64,000 bases of DNA from Nannobrachium achirus (lineage: Eukaryota; Chordata; Actinopteri; Myctophiformes; Myctophidae): assembly GCA_963921795.1 (NCBI GenBank), contig OY997650.1, forward strand, positions 16,196,435-16,260,434, written 5' to 3'. The notes beneath the pieces are model-generated. The model was not told the DNA's origin and made no database searches. It was given only the letters and a program-made list of their open reading frames with translations. Each line of letters begins with the position of its first letter. Position 1 is the stretch's first letter. Below, in pieces: positions 1 to 39,770 of the stretch. The position numbers and the translations under genes were made by a program.

Positions 1-227
1 TGTGACTGGGTATGAGTGGGGTTTTAGAGATGTCCCTCAGAAAGACAGTGGTCTCCCTGCCGCTTCCTGCACTTTGAACCCAGGAATGTGAGAGGAATGT
101 TGCTCATTAAGTCATCTCTGCTGCCTCTGTTCCCACTGGGCCTTCCTGCGTGCACGTGCATCTGTGTGGGTGCATGTGCATGCGTGTGCATGCATGATGT
201 GCATGCGTGTGTGTGTGCCTGTGCTCT

Positions 228-245
228 GTGTGTGCTCTGTGTGTG

Positions 246-324
<79 letters not shown>

Positions 325-340
325 TGTCTGTCTGTCTGTC
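228..340. repeat. (TG)n then (TCTG)n microsatellite
   Basis: About 45 TG units followed by TCTG units. It lies against the left target-site duplication of the element at 354. Confidence 0.95.
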
Positions 341-353
341 CGTCTATCTAGCC

Positions 354-829
354 CAGGGGTTCCCAAAACTTTTTTGTCTCAGGGCACCCCATAAATATTT
401 TTTTAATCCGAGGCACCCCTACATTATAATTTTCACTCCCAGCACCTTATATTTATAGCATATCATCGTTGTCGGGTGGAAACCTTGTATGTCCAAAACC
501 GTTCGTTTTGTATTTATCATCTATAAAATGTAGTGAAAACAACAGATCTACAAGCACACAACGCCTTGCGATGCGAGTCGTTGTGTGCTTATATATCGGC
601 TGTTTTCACTAGTTTTGTGCGACATTATGTTGCGAGGAAAACGTTGAGATAATAGCGATTTTGGTTAGAACTGACTGAAAATAACTTTGTACTTCAAGTT
701 TAAAATTATACTAAATATTTTTTCAAGTGTCCAAATAAATTCAAAATATTATCAAATTATCTCGGGGCACCCTTGGACTGCCGTCACAGCACCCCAGGGT
801 GCCCCGTCACCCACTTTGAAAACCCCTTG
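354..829. mobile_element. hAT-type non-autonomous element with perfect 8-bp TSD
   Basis: The ends are imperfect inverted repeats (CAGGGGTTCCCAAAACTTTT and AAAACCCCTTG at the right end). Both sides carry the exact 8-bp duplication ATCTAGCC (346-353 and 830-837), diagnostic of hAT insertion. There is no transposase frame. A 79-bp palindrome sits in the middle (532-610). Confidence 0.85.
532..610. repeat. Palindrome H1
   Basis: AGTGAAAACAACAGATCTAC pairs with ATATCGGCTGTTTTCACT; 79 bp, inside the hAT-like element at 354. Confidence 0.85.
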
Positions 830-2054
830 ATCTAGCCATCATCTATATATCCATACACCTCTACTGTCTACTGATATGTCTGTCTGTCTTTCTATGAGTG
901 CATGAACACTTGGCCATCGGTGTATGCATGCATCACACAAACACACACAAAATGCACACACGCTAGTATGTGTAATCTATGCGTAAAAGTATCATGAATC
1001 ATGAGAGTGTGTGTTCTGGTACTGCAGATCTGTCAGCCTATCTACCATTCTAGCACATTCTTAACAGTTCCCCAACACAGTCCTCAGATCAGTCCACACA
1101 CACAGTGGCCTTGTAGAGGTGACACCCCGACACCATCACGTGACTGCTGCCAAGCCTGCAACACATAGCGGTGTCCATTGTTGTGCTTTTTGTAGTTCTG
1201 TGGTCTTCAAAGTTTTTCAGACCAAGCAGAAACCCCTACTACATATATTTAAGGTAGGGTAAGTGATTTATTGGGTGACAATATTTCAGCTTAGTTTCTA
1301 TAGTGAGTTCCAGTTCCAATGTTTTTTCATTTCTTCGTGTCATCAACAATGTCACTTGTTTAATCTGTATTCTGACCGAGTAATTAATGAAAAATACAAG
1401 GGGGTGTAGTCTGGGCTTATAGGGGTATATTGTATTAGCTCAGGGTATAAAACATAACAGGCTAGCCCACTTGAACCCCGGGTATAATTTGGCCAGGGGT
1501 ATATTTTGGGCTGTTACACCTGTGAGACATCACATTTTACGCTTGTGAGCTATGATGGACCAATCTTAACAATATTTAAATCTTGAATAATTCAACCACT
1601 CTCAAACTATTTCGATCATGTCATCATAAACGAAAGCTTTTCAAAATATGGGACCAAAAAGGGTCAATTTTTTGCAAGTGGATAACTTAACACCCACATT
1701 TATTGTAAGAGAGGAAAATAAATAAAAATAAACCAGATCAAAGCTGTGTGATTGTCTTCCACTATGTTCTTCTCTAGAGTGTGGAGCATTCTGAAAGACA
1801 TATTTGTTTGTGTTGGATGTGGATTTGGGTTGAAACGGGGTTGATATACGTCACCACAGGCACAGAGGCTCTGTCAACATTCTAGACTAGTGAAATAAAT
1901 GGTTCTTTTCAGGTCAGAGGAGAGAGGGACTGGAATATTATAGCGTTTCCATCAGGCAGAAACCTCATATCTCCATATCTCCACTTGTTATGTTTTTTTC
2001 CCCTTAAGATTTACTACCTTATTTATATTTAAAGAAATCACACCAGTGTAAACT

Positions 2055-2081
2055 GAGCGGTGGTGTCCATTAACTTCAAGG

Positions 2082-2119
<38 letters not shown>

Positions 2120-2198
2120 GCGTGCGTGCGTGCGTGCGTGCGAGGCCCGGTCATTGTAGCTCGCATACGGGCCCGGTGTTCACTTGTTCCGCCACTGG

Positions 2199-2237
<39 letters not shown>

Positions 2238-2374
2238 TTGCGTGCGTGCGCGCGTGCGTGCGTGTGTGTGCGTGCATGAATGTACATTTCACCTCTCTGG
2301 TCAGCCAAAGGTATTGCAGGCTACATACATAAACTCATAGACACATAGCGTCACACAAGATGTGACCACCGCTC
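2055..2374. mobile_element. GAGCGGTGGT-ended element carrying TG/TGCG repeats
   Basis: It begins GAGCGGTGGT and ends ACCACCGCTC (perfect 10-bp inverted ends), with TG and TGCG arrays between. The same ends occur at about 29399-29645, 50001-50390, 50967-51230 and 59034-59788. Confidence 0.65.
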
Positions 2375-2678
2375 AAAAAGAAAAAGAAAACACAAGCAGG
2401 TCTAAACTGGACAGGAGAGATATCTGCTCTAACCCCAAATATATACATTCTGAGTAAAGTAAACTAAACTAATACATCTTAATAATAATGCATTACTGAA
2501 ATAATTATTATGTAAACAACATAATTAATGAAAAACACAAGGGGGGAAATAATAGTCTGGGCTAGCCTTTCAGGTTAGTAGTGAAATAGCATTTCTTTTT
2601 TTATATTAATACAAAATAAATGTCGGACATGCATGTGCGTACATGTACTGTACTGTACACATGTGCACATGTGAGTAA

Positions 2679-2679
<1 letters not shown>

Positions 2680-2760
<81 letters not shown>
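2680..2760. repeat. (TG)n microsatellite
   Basis: About 40 uninterrupted TG units, 45 bp upstream of the plekhh2 exon at 2805. Confidence 0.95.
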
Positions 2761-2762
<2 letters not shown>

Positions 2763-2804
2763 GGATGTCATATTAGTAATGATTGGATGTGTGTTCTCTC
2801 CCAG

Positions 2805-30848
<28,044 letters not shown>

Positions 30849-30873
30849 ATGCTGGAAAGTAGAGAGCCAGAGC

Positions 30874-31595
30874 TGGGGTCTTCAACGTTTTCAGGCCAAG
30901 GACCCCTTAGTTGAGATGGAGATGAAGCAGGGACCCCCACAACCTTTACATAGATTCCATATAGTTTCATCGTTTGACAGTCACAGCACAATCGTCAGTG
31001 TATTTCGGCTTCATGTCAATTTGTGTTTTCAGATATTTAACCACTTGAACTGTCAATACTTAAACTTGACCTTTCACTACTGTGTCTGCTCTTTTTCCCC
31101 TCTATACCAAACCTCTTTGCCAAAAATAGCAGATCTACAAGCTCACAACACCTCGCAGCGCGAGGCGTTGTGAGCTTGTAGGTCTGCTATTTTTGGCTAA
31201 AGTTCTTAGAATAAGGACACTAGGGTTCAAGTGGTTCATATAAAAAAGGAGAAAAAGGTGTCTATCACACAAAGACTTGGAGGACCCCCTATGGGGCTTT
31301 TAAGCCGTGACATCATTTTGTAGGCAGAGGAGAATCTGCCCCCAGAGCATTTTCTGTCCCTCGCCATTTTCAACAGATCCGAGACAAAAATAACGACTAA
31401 AGTATAATTCTAACACTTTCCTTTCAACAACAAAGAGAAAGAAAAATGTGTAAATAGTAAAAATAGTAAAAAGATTCACAGAAACTGGGGGCAGAAATTC
31501 TCCTCTGCCTACAAAATGATGTCATACTTAACAGCCCCATAGTAACTCTCTCTGATGACATCCTAGGGGTCCCGGACCCCCTGTTGAAGACCCTT
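30874..31595. mobile_element. GGGGTCTTCAAC element with palindrome and nested MITE
   Basis: Ends GGGGTCTTCAACGTTTTCAG and GTTGAAGACCCTTG. It contains a palindrome (31117-31200) and an inner MITE (31291-31540) with ends ATGGGGCT and AGCCCCAT and arms around GGCAGAGGAGAATCTGCC. It lies in the plekhh2 3' UTR. Confidence 0.7.
31117..31200. repeat. Palindrome H11
   Basis: AGCAGATCTACAAGCTCACA and TGTGAGCTTGTAGGTCTGCT; inside the 3' UTR element. Confidence 0.9.
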
Positions 31596-32810
31596 GATCT
31601 AGCTAGAGCCTATGCTTCACCTACAGACTGTGGGGAAATCTGTCTTTGCGGGAAATGTACTTGTACACAGTAGCATCCCAGAGGGTTCATTTAAATCTGA
31701 GAGTGTCTAAATTTAACCCAGAGTTAAATGAATGCGTCAGATTTTATATTTTATTTTACTGGCTTTATTTAAGTATATTTTTGGGGCATGTGGAATGAAA
31801 TACCATGCCATGAGAAAATAAGTTGTGAGTGGAGCCTATATACTGTAGCTCCATTCTACTGGTTTTATAAGACGGTACAATAGTCTGTTGCACAGAAACT
31901 TGTGAGTAATGGCAACACAGCCTGTTGAGTTACTGTAACATCACAAAGACTCAGTTTAATCTGTGCTGGCCGTGGGAGGTTGCATTTCTTTCTGTCGAGT
32001 GTCTGTGAGCATTGCAAAGGTGACATACTGTATCCTTTGATTCTGCCATGCATGTGAGTCATACATTTTAGTAAAGAGACAATCAGTATTTATTAACGGG
32101 GGGGCATTTCGTATTGTTCATTATCTCCCATGGGACCCAGCATATGAAGCAGAGTGAAGAAATGCTTATTATTTTCTCATGAGGACTGCGGCGATGATGA
32201 CGGAGACTGAAGGAAGAGTGCATGGACGCTTTGTTAACTGTTTATGACATAACAGAAAACTGAAGCATTTCCTCAATGTGCTGTCAAAGTATAAAAATAG
32301 CCTACTTGTAGGCCTTCTATACATTTTTATTAGTAACTTCAGTCCTCAGTGGATGGTCTAGTATATTTTAGAAATATGGAATGAAGCATCACAGTCAGGG
32401 ACTTTCTTTTCTGCTACCATTATGCAAATGATCTGTTATTATTAACCAAAGTCGCTGCAATTGATGCAGAGCTGGTTTGAGATTAGTAGGCTATATACAC
32501 CTATATATTTATATTTATATACATAAGTAAAAGCCCTTCTTCATGTATTAGGAAAATAAATAAAAGTGGTTAATGAAGAAATGAATTATGTCTACTGGGC
32601 AAGTATTGAGAAAGACTACTTATAAAGTAAAGAATTGTGGACAACAGATTGTGGTCTGTGTCCACTTGGTTACTGAACAGCCTGGCCCTGGAGTGGTAAA
32701 GCTTTAATCTTTGACAAAAACTCCCATGCCTTTCTGGTCATGGGCTGAAACTGAAGTGGCCGACATAATAACTCAGTGACTCATATTTTGCTGTGCAATG
32801 GTATCATGTG

Positions 32811-32875
32811 CCAAAAATAGTCAATCTACAAGCTCACAGATGCGTTGTTGTGAGCTTGTGTAATCTGCCATTTTC
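32811..32875. repeat. Palindrome H12
   Basis: CAATCTACAAGCTCACAGAT and TTGTGAGCTTGTGTAATCTG; the duplicated partner is at 41212-41263. Confidence 0.85.
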
Positions 32876-33296
32876 AGTCTGCTAAAATGTCGTACAATGT
32901 AATAAATACGCATAATGGATGGATGTAGCAAAGTTATTTGAAAAAGGACTGTGACGAATGAGAAGCAGGATGTCATAGAATGTTGGGGAGAATAGGTTGA
33001 AAGATGGAATGGTTTTGGAGAAGGAAAAAGAAGGGATAGGGTATGTCATAGAGGCACGGAAGGTTTCTAAGAATATCATAGGGAACATAGTGACCAATTA
33101 CAAATGTACAGTATTAACAACAAATGGACTACAAAATAGTTAAACGTTTCATCCTGTTTGGTATCTCTCATTTTCCTCATTATGTTTCTGTGCCTGGAAT
33201 TCTCATTGCTCGATTTGATCTATTTATTTTTCACATGAAGTATTTGTTCTTTCCATAATAATTGTTATATGAATTATTGTACAAATGTGATGTTTT

Positions 33297-33302
33297 AATA
33301 AA
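33297..33302 (+). terminator. Candidate plekhh2 polyadenylation signal
   Basis: This is a canonical AATAAA about 2.45 kb after the plekhh2 stop codon. It lies in a block that also survives in the decayed tandem copy. Use of the site is inferred only. Confidence 0.4.
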
Positions 33303-33404
33303 CCTCCAGTGATAATGTCACAAATGACTTATTCCAGCAAGTATATTAAGATACAAGGTGCTGCAATCACTTTTTGGCAGCTCAAAGAAAATGCATTTTA
33401 TGGC

Positions 33405-33720
33405 TTATATTTGCTCTTGGTGGCACATTGGTCTGATTGGCCTATAATGTTTAAAATATAACCCTCAGCAGATAGGCGCTGCCTTCACTAATGCATAATC
33501 ATGGCTGATATGGCCTTTTAGAGATGTATGTCCACTGGTATATGGGACTGATTGGGCAATAATGTTTGAAATACAACCCTCAAGAATTAAATTAAAAGTC
33601 ACTTTGATTGGTAAATTGATGGCCTTTTACACGTATGTTCACAGGTAAATAGATGGCCTTCTATGTTCACTGGTAAATTGGTGTGGTTGAGCTACAATGT
33701 TTAAAATAAAATCCCCAAGA
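33405..33720. repeat. Degenerate ~110-bp tandem repeat
   Basis: A phrase like CTATAATGTTTAAAATATAACCCTCA recurs near 33440, 33550 and 33680, each time with a nearby TATGTTCACTGGTAAATTG-type phrase. Units are diverged. Confidence 0.55.
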
Positions 33721-33756
33721 AAGATATTTAGTCACAAGCGTAATTTGATAGGTTTT

Positions 33757-33778
33757 GGGTTAGGGTTAGGGTTAGGGC
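33757..33778 (+). repeat. Short interstitial TTAGGG repeat
   Basis: About three and a half units of GGGTTA. Too short to mean a telomere. Confidence 0.7.
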
Positions 33779-34644
33779 CCCCCTAGTGGCGAAAATAAAA
33801 TTTGTTTTTAATAGGACTAAATAAAAATATACGCTCAATGCGCCCATATCTACATACATTCATACTAGGATATTATATGTATTTAGTAATTTCCAATATA
33901 TTAGGGGAAATCATTGTAGTTTGCGCTTAAATCGTGCAAAGACAACAGACCCAGGCCCCTTTGATCAGGGCCCCCTTGATCCGAAAACCCATGGGGAATA
34001 AGGTCTAATTTCGCCACTGTATTTAGTGTGTTATATTGGCCTTTTAAAGGTGTAGGAGTGATAGAAATCTAATTAGCCTATTCTTGTTATTGTATTATTA
34101 TGTTAATATTATATTTACGTATAATATAAAATATTTATATGGACACCGAAGGAACCAATTTAGCCATATGACCCAATAAAGCCTGGCCCCTGCAGGTACA
34201 CACTATATGTGGCAACACTACTATGCATTAAACATCATGGAGCATTTACTTTATTTACTGTTAGTGGTATGGATTATTGTATGAGACAGTACAATGAAGA
34301 AAAAGGACCCAGAAACACCCTGATGTTTCTGTGTATCTGTCTCCCTGATGGAAAGAGGACAGGTTATGACCTGTCACCATTCTCTCACACAAACACACAC
34401 ACACGTTTGTTTATTATAGAAATTCAATTCATAAAAACCTACTGAAGGGTTGGGTTACAAAAACTATTTGTAACGTTAGACTACTGCTGCAGCCTAGTGG
34501 CCAGAGAAAATCCAACCACAGATTAGCCTCCCTTAGGCTACTGGCAGATTTTATAGAAATGGGCTGGGACATGAGAATTCAATACAATTATTTAATAGAC
34601 CCAACATTATACTGAATTACTGAATTATTATACTGAATTACTGA

Positions 34645-34682
34645 ATTTCCCCCTAATAAAGGTATCTATCTATCTATCTATA
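34645..34682 (+). mobile_element. LINE 3' tail remnant
   Basis: AATTTCCCCCTAATAAAGG followed by TATC units, the ending typical of fish L2/CR1-like LINEs. A similar tail in the opposite orientation is at 55846-55895. Confidence 0.5.
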
Positions 34683-34773
34683 TATGCCCCTGGACAGAGT
34701 GATTAATCAACATTTAATTTTTTATATTTTCCAGGAAAATACAAAAAAGCTTAAATACCATTACAGATGCCTA

Positions 34774-35112
34774 AAGCCTGTATCATAGTCGGGTCCGCGG
34801 TGGAAGGCTTTACACCGCAGTGTAGTCTTTTCGAGTCTTTTTGAGTCATGAAACTACAACGTTACATCATTCCTCACGGTGGAGAGCTTTCCACCGTGAG
34901 TCCCAACACATCTCTCTGTTTTTACTATCAGACAGGCAGGCTCTACACCCCGTTCACTGATTGGTCGACCTGAACCGGTCTAGACGGGGTAAAGGACTTC
35001 ACCGTGGGCCGTGACTATGATGGCCTGCACTTATTTTCTGACTTGAAGTGGAAAGCTTTCCACCTCAAATTTGCGGTGGATAGGTCTCCACCGTAGACTC
35101 TGATACGGGCTT
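34774..35112. mobile_element. MITE with AAGCCTGTATCATAGTC ends
   Basis: The left end AAGCCTGTATCATAGTCGG pairs with the right end ACTCTGATACGGGCTT. Internal palindromes GGTGGAAGGC and GAAAGCTTTC are present. It lies inside the plekhh2 duplicate, so it probably came later than the duplication. Confidence 0.7.
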
Positions 35113-35454
35113 CACTCTACCTTTCATAATTTATGATTCGTGAAGTTAATTGTTGTTAGTAGATAAATATAAATCTTGTCAGTGGCAAACACCCCTGCAT
35201 ATACAGTAAGATGAGATGAGATGAGATATGGTAGACTTTATATTAAAAATCATTTACACATTAGTGCTGTGCCCTGAGGTCATACATGCCATAATGCACA
35301 GTATTATAGCATGCCTATGTGTAACCTGGTGTGTGAGGAGGTGATCTTGTTGAAAGTGTGTGACAGCAGGTCACGAGCAGGTGTGTGAGTGAGTGAATGA
35401 TTGAGAGAGTAGGTGGTGATCAGGAGGTGATTGCTGGTCCCAGTCTGAGGGTGG

Positions 35455-35580
35455 AAGAGGATAAAAGGTCAGTTCTTCTCAGCTCCATGACCTTCTGTCT
35501 TTGATTCCACTTGCACTGCAACTGCCAGCAAACATGTCAGAGAGAGCCTACTCTGTTCTCCATACTGCACTGCTGTAGTT
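35455..35580 (+). other. TATA-like element and 14-codon frame
   Basis: GGATAAAAGG at about 35459, then an ATG at 35534 opening a 14-codon frame (MSERAYSVLHTALL) to TAG. The spacing resembles a small first exon, but nothing downstream completes a gene. Confidence 0.2.
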
Positions 35581-36139
35581 AGTTAGTTGGATGACTTAAA
35601 AAGCTGGGTAGGGGTGGGAGATCATCTATTTGGTTTATCCTGTATTGGTGTTAGGAGTTAGGTTAACAGTTGTCTTTGGTTATATTATTTTGGGTAGTTA
35701 AATTAGCGTGAATTTTCTCTCGTTTTTTTTAACAACCAACCCAGGCTGAACTTCAGCCGCTGAAGTGGCCTACTGCTTGCTGTTGTTGGTTCTTAAAGAG
35801 ACATTGGGTCCACATTAATGATGGCTGCACAGTGCCAACAAATTGCACACTGCCCATTGAGCAACACATCTGTAGTCGTCACAACAGTAAGATCAACATA
35901 AAATTACTTAATACATAAAAAAGCAGCATTACAGGGGTTAGCATTTAGGGCTTTGATGGACAACGGGTCAAAGGAGTAGGCTATTAAGTGGTTCAGCTTG
36001 AACAGGGGGACACTGAGCATCTTCCTATAAATGAAAGAAGCTGTAGTTCTCAGAGTGGAGGACATGGGAGATGATGGCTGGCTAATCTAATTATTTAAAA
36101 AACAATAATACAGCAACTATTAAAAACACAAGTGAAACA

Positions 36140-36270
36140 AAACTGAAACAAGAATAATGTGCTCCTCCGGAGCACAGGACTCCGCCAGGGCAAGTAGCTA
36201 ACTGTGAGACAGCAATGTTTGTCTCACATGTAGCTATCGACGCTGCGTTCATGATTTGTTCAAAACGAGA
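36140..36270. mobile_element. Fragment of the GAGCACAGG / GCTGCGTTCATGA repeat family
   Basis: It shares GGAGCACAGGACTCCGCCAG and GCTGCGTTCATGATTTG with 51895-52775 and, inverted, with 62700-63410. Confidence 0.5.
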
Positions 36271-36696
36271 CACTCCTGACAGATGTCTTGATCTTGATCT
36301 GTCTTGTCAGAGGAATTTACTGTACAGTGACGCTCAAGCATATGTACAAATAATGAATTAGGGTTGTAAAGAGGAATGCCTACCACACCAGATACTTCCT
36401 GTTTCTACCCTGGTCAGGTTCTGTGTGTGCTCATTCCCACACATAATGCAAATAAACAGCCATGCAACCTTGCATTTGACTAACATTTGACTGTTCTTTC
36501 CATTATATTTTCCATTCAGTGCTGTAGTCAAAATCCACTTCTCATTTTCCTGTTTTGGTTCTTGTGTAGTTGGGTTTACATTGTACTAAAATGTGTTAGT
36601 TGTTAACCTGCGCCTCTACCTCATGTAAGGTGTGTACTTACTAGTACATTTCCATGTAAAGGCATGCATGCATAGTTGCATACCATGCATGTGCCA

Positions 36697-36698
36697 CA

Positions 36699-36782
<84 letters not shown>
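36697..36782. repeat. (CGCA)n(CA)n microsatellite
   Basis: Lies at the same place in the plekhh2 duplicate as the CA region near the 23.7-kb exon. Confidence 0.9.
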
Positions 36783-36783
<1 letters not shown>

Positions 36784-37148
36784 CAGGTATGCTACATGGC
36801 CTTCTCAAGTTGCACAATGTATTGCTGACCACAGTAGTTCAGAATACTGTTGTACTGATTATTGATTGTCTTTCCATATGTGTGAGCTTCAATCAATGCT
36901 GCCTGTTGTTCCTTGGTTCCAGTGTTGTCTCAATCAAATGTCTAGCATAATGAGCAATAGGTGAGTCCTAGGTGTGCAGTCTGTGTGATTGCGCTTCTCT
37001 AAAGGCACACTCCTGTAGCAGCACTACGTATGTTGGACACAGTATACCATGGGGTGTTGAAGCTGGTCATCAACTGTAAATCTCAAACACACTATTGTAA
37101 CCTCTATAAGAGAAGGCTGGCCCTTAACTTGGCTAATTCTGAGTCACT

Positions 37149-37408
37149 GGCTGTGTTTACATGCACAACATATATTCATTCAGAATTAACTCATTCCGAA
37201 TAGAGATTCATACCCAAACGTTTACATGGAACCTGAACAAATGTCTATTCTGATTCAAACGGTATATACCACCCCTCCAGACTGGAATGAAAATTCATTC
37301 TGAATGGATATTCTATTCCATTCTGAGGTGTTTACATGAGCATTTTCATTCTGAATGAGCAGTCATTCTGAATACAAGTGGAATATACTTGCCCATGTAA
37401 ACGCAGCC
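37149..37408. mobile_element. MITE with GGCTGTGTTTACATG ends
   Basis: GGCTGTGTTTACATG at the left and CATGTAAACGCAGCC at the right, with ATTCAGAAT/ATTCTGAAT arms throughout. Confidence 0.8.
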
Positions 37409-37683
37409 TGTTACCTCTTCATTTAAAAGGAATAGCTCCCACTATAATTAAGTGAATGCTGAACACTAGTCCTTGTTTGTTGCATGGATCATCCACAGAT
37501 CTGTGACATATTTCCAAGTGGGAACAAGCTTCTAAGGAACAACAGACGGCCAAGTCTGAGCATTATGAGGAATGTGCCGACTCACCTACAAGAACAAGTA
37601 GAGGGAGTCAAATGAACACCACATAGATGGTATTCTCACCCCTTCTCTCATCACTTACGTAATTCTTCCATCTTTCCTCTGAT

Positions 37684-37830
37684 TCATTCATTGAATACTT
37701 TATTAGCAGTTAGCAGAAAAAAATACAGGAAAGTACTTTTCAATACAAGGCCTGTATTTAAACCCAAGAAAGCACAATGGCTTGTTTGGGGTATTTTGTA
37801 CTCAATTCATTGAAACATGAAATGAATAAA
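37684..37830. mobile_element. Interspersed repeat shared with epcam intron 1
   Basis: ATTCATTGAATACTTTATTA start and GTACTCAATTCATTGAAAC end. Related copies are at 46873-47295 (interrupted) and, inverted, 47545-47705. Confidence 0.5.
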
Positions 37831-38019
37831 TATAGCAATACTATGCAACTACAAATGATAATAGATTAATACAGAAGATTATTGGGCCCCTCAGACATAT
37901 ACTGTAGTGTAGAGAATGCCAATACAATCATGTATTGCTAGTTACACAGTTAGTTGTTACACCGGTGTCACTTGTCAGAAATAGCAGATCTACAATCTGT
38001 TGCATTATTTTCTTTTTTC

Positions 38020-38395
38020 ACCTTTTTAAATTAGATTAGCCAATTGCTTATACCCCCTTTTCCTCCCCAATTTAGTCATAATGCCAATGAATTCCTCCCC
38101 ACACATATTTCTGTGTTGTCTCTGCTGTTGTATCCTCATATGACTCGTCTGCCAGTGAGGAGCCCCCACCAGGAGGATGTAAAGAGCCTTCTTTCCACTC
38201 CTCCCACCAAACAGGCTGGGGCAGTGTAAAGACCAATTATCAACCTCCCCGCCTGGCTTCCCTCCCCCGAACACAGGCCAGTGTTCGCATAGACTCCCAA
38301 CAAAGCCGGATGCTCCATGGTGGATTTGAACCCTCAACCTTTGTGGTGGTGTGCCGGCCGGGGCTTTACCACTGTGCCACCCGAGTGCTATAAGC
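38020..38395 (-). mobile_element. tRNA-derived SINE
   Basis: The minus strand reads TGGCACAGTGG (A-box region), then GGTTCAAATCC (B-box), then a unique body ending in T/A-rich sequence near 38020. Confidence 0.65.
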
Positions 38396-38627
38396 TGTTG
38401 CATCATGATGTGGCGGTGCTGAACTTAAAACTACAAAACTTTGAGACAAAATAAAAGTTTTGTAGCTCCCTGTGCAGATGTTCAGCCAACTGACAGGAAG
38501 GACATTATGTATTTATAAGTCACAGAACCAGTCTACCTTGAAAAGTACAGCTGACCCTATCATTTCATGTGTTTCATGCAGGCTGGCTAGTTGCTATATC
38601 CTGAGCATGTTAGAATGAGAAGACACA

Positions 38628-39010
38628 CAGAGGCACAATTTTATCTGGCTGCCCCTTGTTCGTTACCTGAGTAGAAGGAACTAAAGATTTGGACAACGCT
38701 GATGTTATTTCAAACTGACTGTCTATTCTAATGCATGTACATGGTTCTCGTATTTCCATGGAACAACTCATTTAGATTTTTTTATTATGTGTTACGTCAC
38801 TGAGCAGTAGGGGTGGGAGGGAATGAAGGGGTTGTTTTCATGTTATGTGTTATTCGATTTTGTATTAGATTTTTTTGTTTGTTTTCTTGTTCTTTCTTTC
38901 TCTCTCTTCTCTCCTTTGATTTTGCTGAGACAGAAAATTGTTACTGGGATAACAAGTTGATGTTGTAACTCTTGATAATCTGTTGGCAATAAAACATATT
39001 TGACAAAAAA
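38628..39010 (+). mobile_element. LINE-type 3' fragment with 15-bp TSD
   Basis: GAATGAGAAGACACA occurs exactly at 38613-38627 and 39011-39025. The insert ends in AATAAAACATATTTGAC followed by six A. This is target-primed insertion of a 5'-truncated LINE (L1-like tail) or similar retroposon. The clean duplication suggests it is young. Confidence 0.7.
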
Positions 39011-39459
39011 GAATGAGAAGACACAGAGCAAAATCTGAAGTACTTGTCTATACAAACCTGGAATGCACCTGATGCTTTCAAAGGGTTTGTGTATAATGAT
39101 GTAGTTGAATAATTGCAATGCTATGAATCATATTTGGGCGTAATGGTCCAATGTGTTTTGTACCTGGCATTTCTACGTAACTAGAAATGCAAACATGAAA
39201 AAAAGACGAGAATGCATTCAGTAAAGTGTAGACCTCCTATGTCCTCCATCACTGTCTAAAATATGATTTAGTAACAATTACTGGAGTTGAGTGACCTCTA
39301 GACCTTTAAACACATTTTAAATCTGAGGCTTAAATCGTTTTGTGGAAAAATTGAGCTTTTTGTCCCAAAGCTACTTCAAAAGATTGCTGCTATTTGTTCC
39401 AAAAGCTTTATACACTGTATATAAAATATAAATATAACGACAAAATGTGACATAGCTCT

Positions 39460-39770
39460 GCCTCTGTTTACACAGTGCTGTACCCCTTCCAACTGTATAC
39501 AATATGTTCCCCTTTTTCAACAGTTTATCCAAAGCGCTTTACAGAGATTGTGCACTACATTCACCCATTCACGCACACATTCATACACCGGTGGCGGAGG
39601 AAACCATGCAAGGCACCAACCTACTCACCGGGAGCAATTAGGGGTTCAGAGTCTTGCCCAAGGACCCTTAATTAACTCAGGGGGAGGCCGGATTCGAACT
39701 GGGAACCCTTCGGGAACCCTTCGTGCTCTAATAACGGTTTCTCTACCCCTGAGCTATGCCGCCCCAGAAA
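39460..39770 (-). mobile_element. tRNA-derived SINE
   Basis: The minus strand reads GGCATAGCTCAGGGGTAGAG (A-box), GGTTCCCAGTTCGAATCC (B-box) and a conserved body with TTGCATGGTTTCCTCCGCCA. GGGAACCCTTC is duplicated in the head. Confidence 0.7.

Larger units (their letters stand above)
1..2804. other. Intronic or upstream sequence of plekhh2
   Basis: No coding exon was found. The stretch holds a TG/TCTG microsatellite (228-340), a hAT-like element (354-829), a hairpin (532-610), a microsatellite-bearing element (2055-2374) and a TG repeat (2680-2760). 840-2050 shows only low-complexity and AT-rich DNA, with a fragment at about 1943-1985 resembling the arm of the 21.2-kb palindromic MITE. Confidence 0.6.
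30849..33350 (+). other. plekhh2: plekhh2 3' UTR and downstream flank
   Basis: No coding exon follows the stop. A transposon with an inner MITE occupies about 30874-31595. The sequence from about 31870 to 33350 is unique apart from its tandem copy at about 40350-41787. An AATAAA at 33297-33302 sits in a conserved context and is retained in the copy near 41735, so it may be the poly(A) signal. That would imply a 3' UTR of about 2.45 kb. Other AATAAA-like strings occur earlier, so the true end is uncertain. Confidence 0.5.

Noticed and set aside
88-458. Open frames of alternating Cys/Val or His/Thr over CA/TG arrays (also at 2.1, 2.7, 13.3, 23.9, 29.5, 36.7, 50.2 and 59.2 kb)
   Set aside because: They are translations of dinucleotide repeats with no conserved domain.
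33757-33778. Telomere-derived fusion site
   Set aside because: Only about three and a half TTAGGG units and no subtelomeric context.
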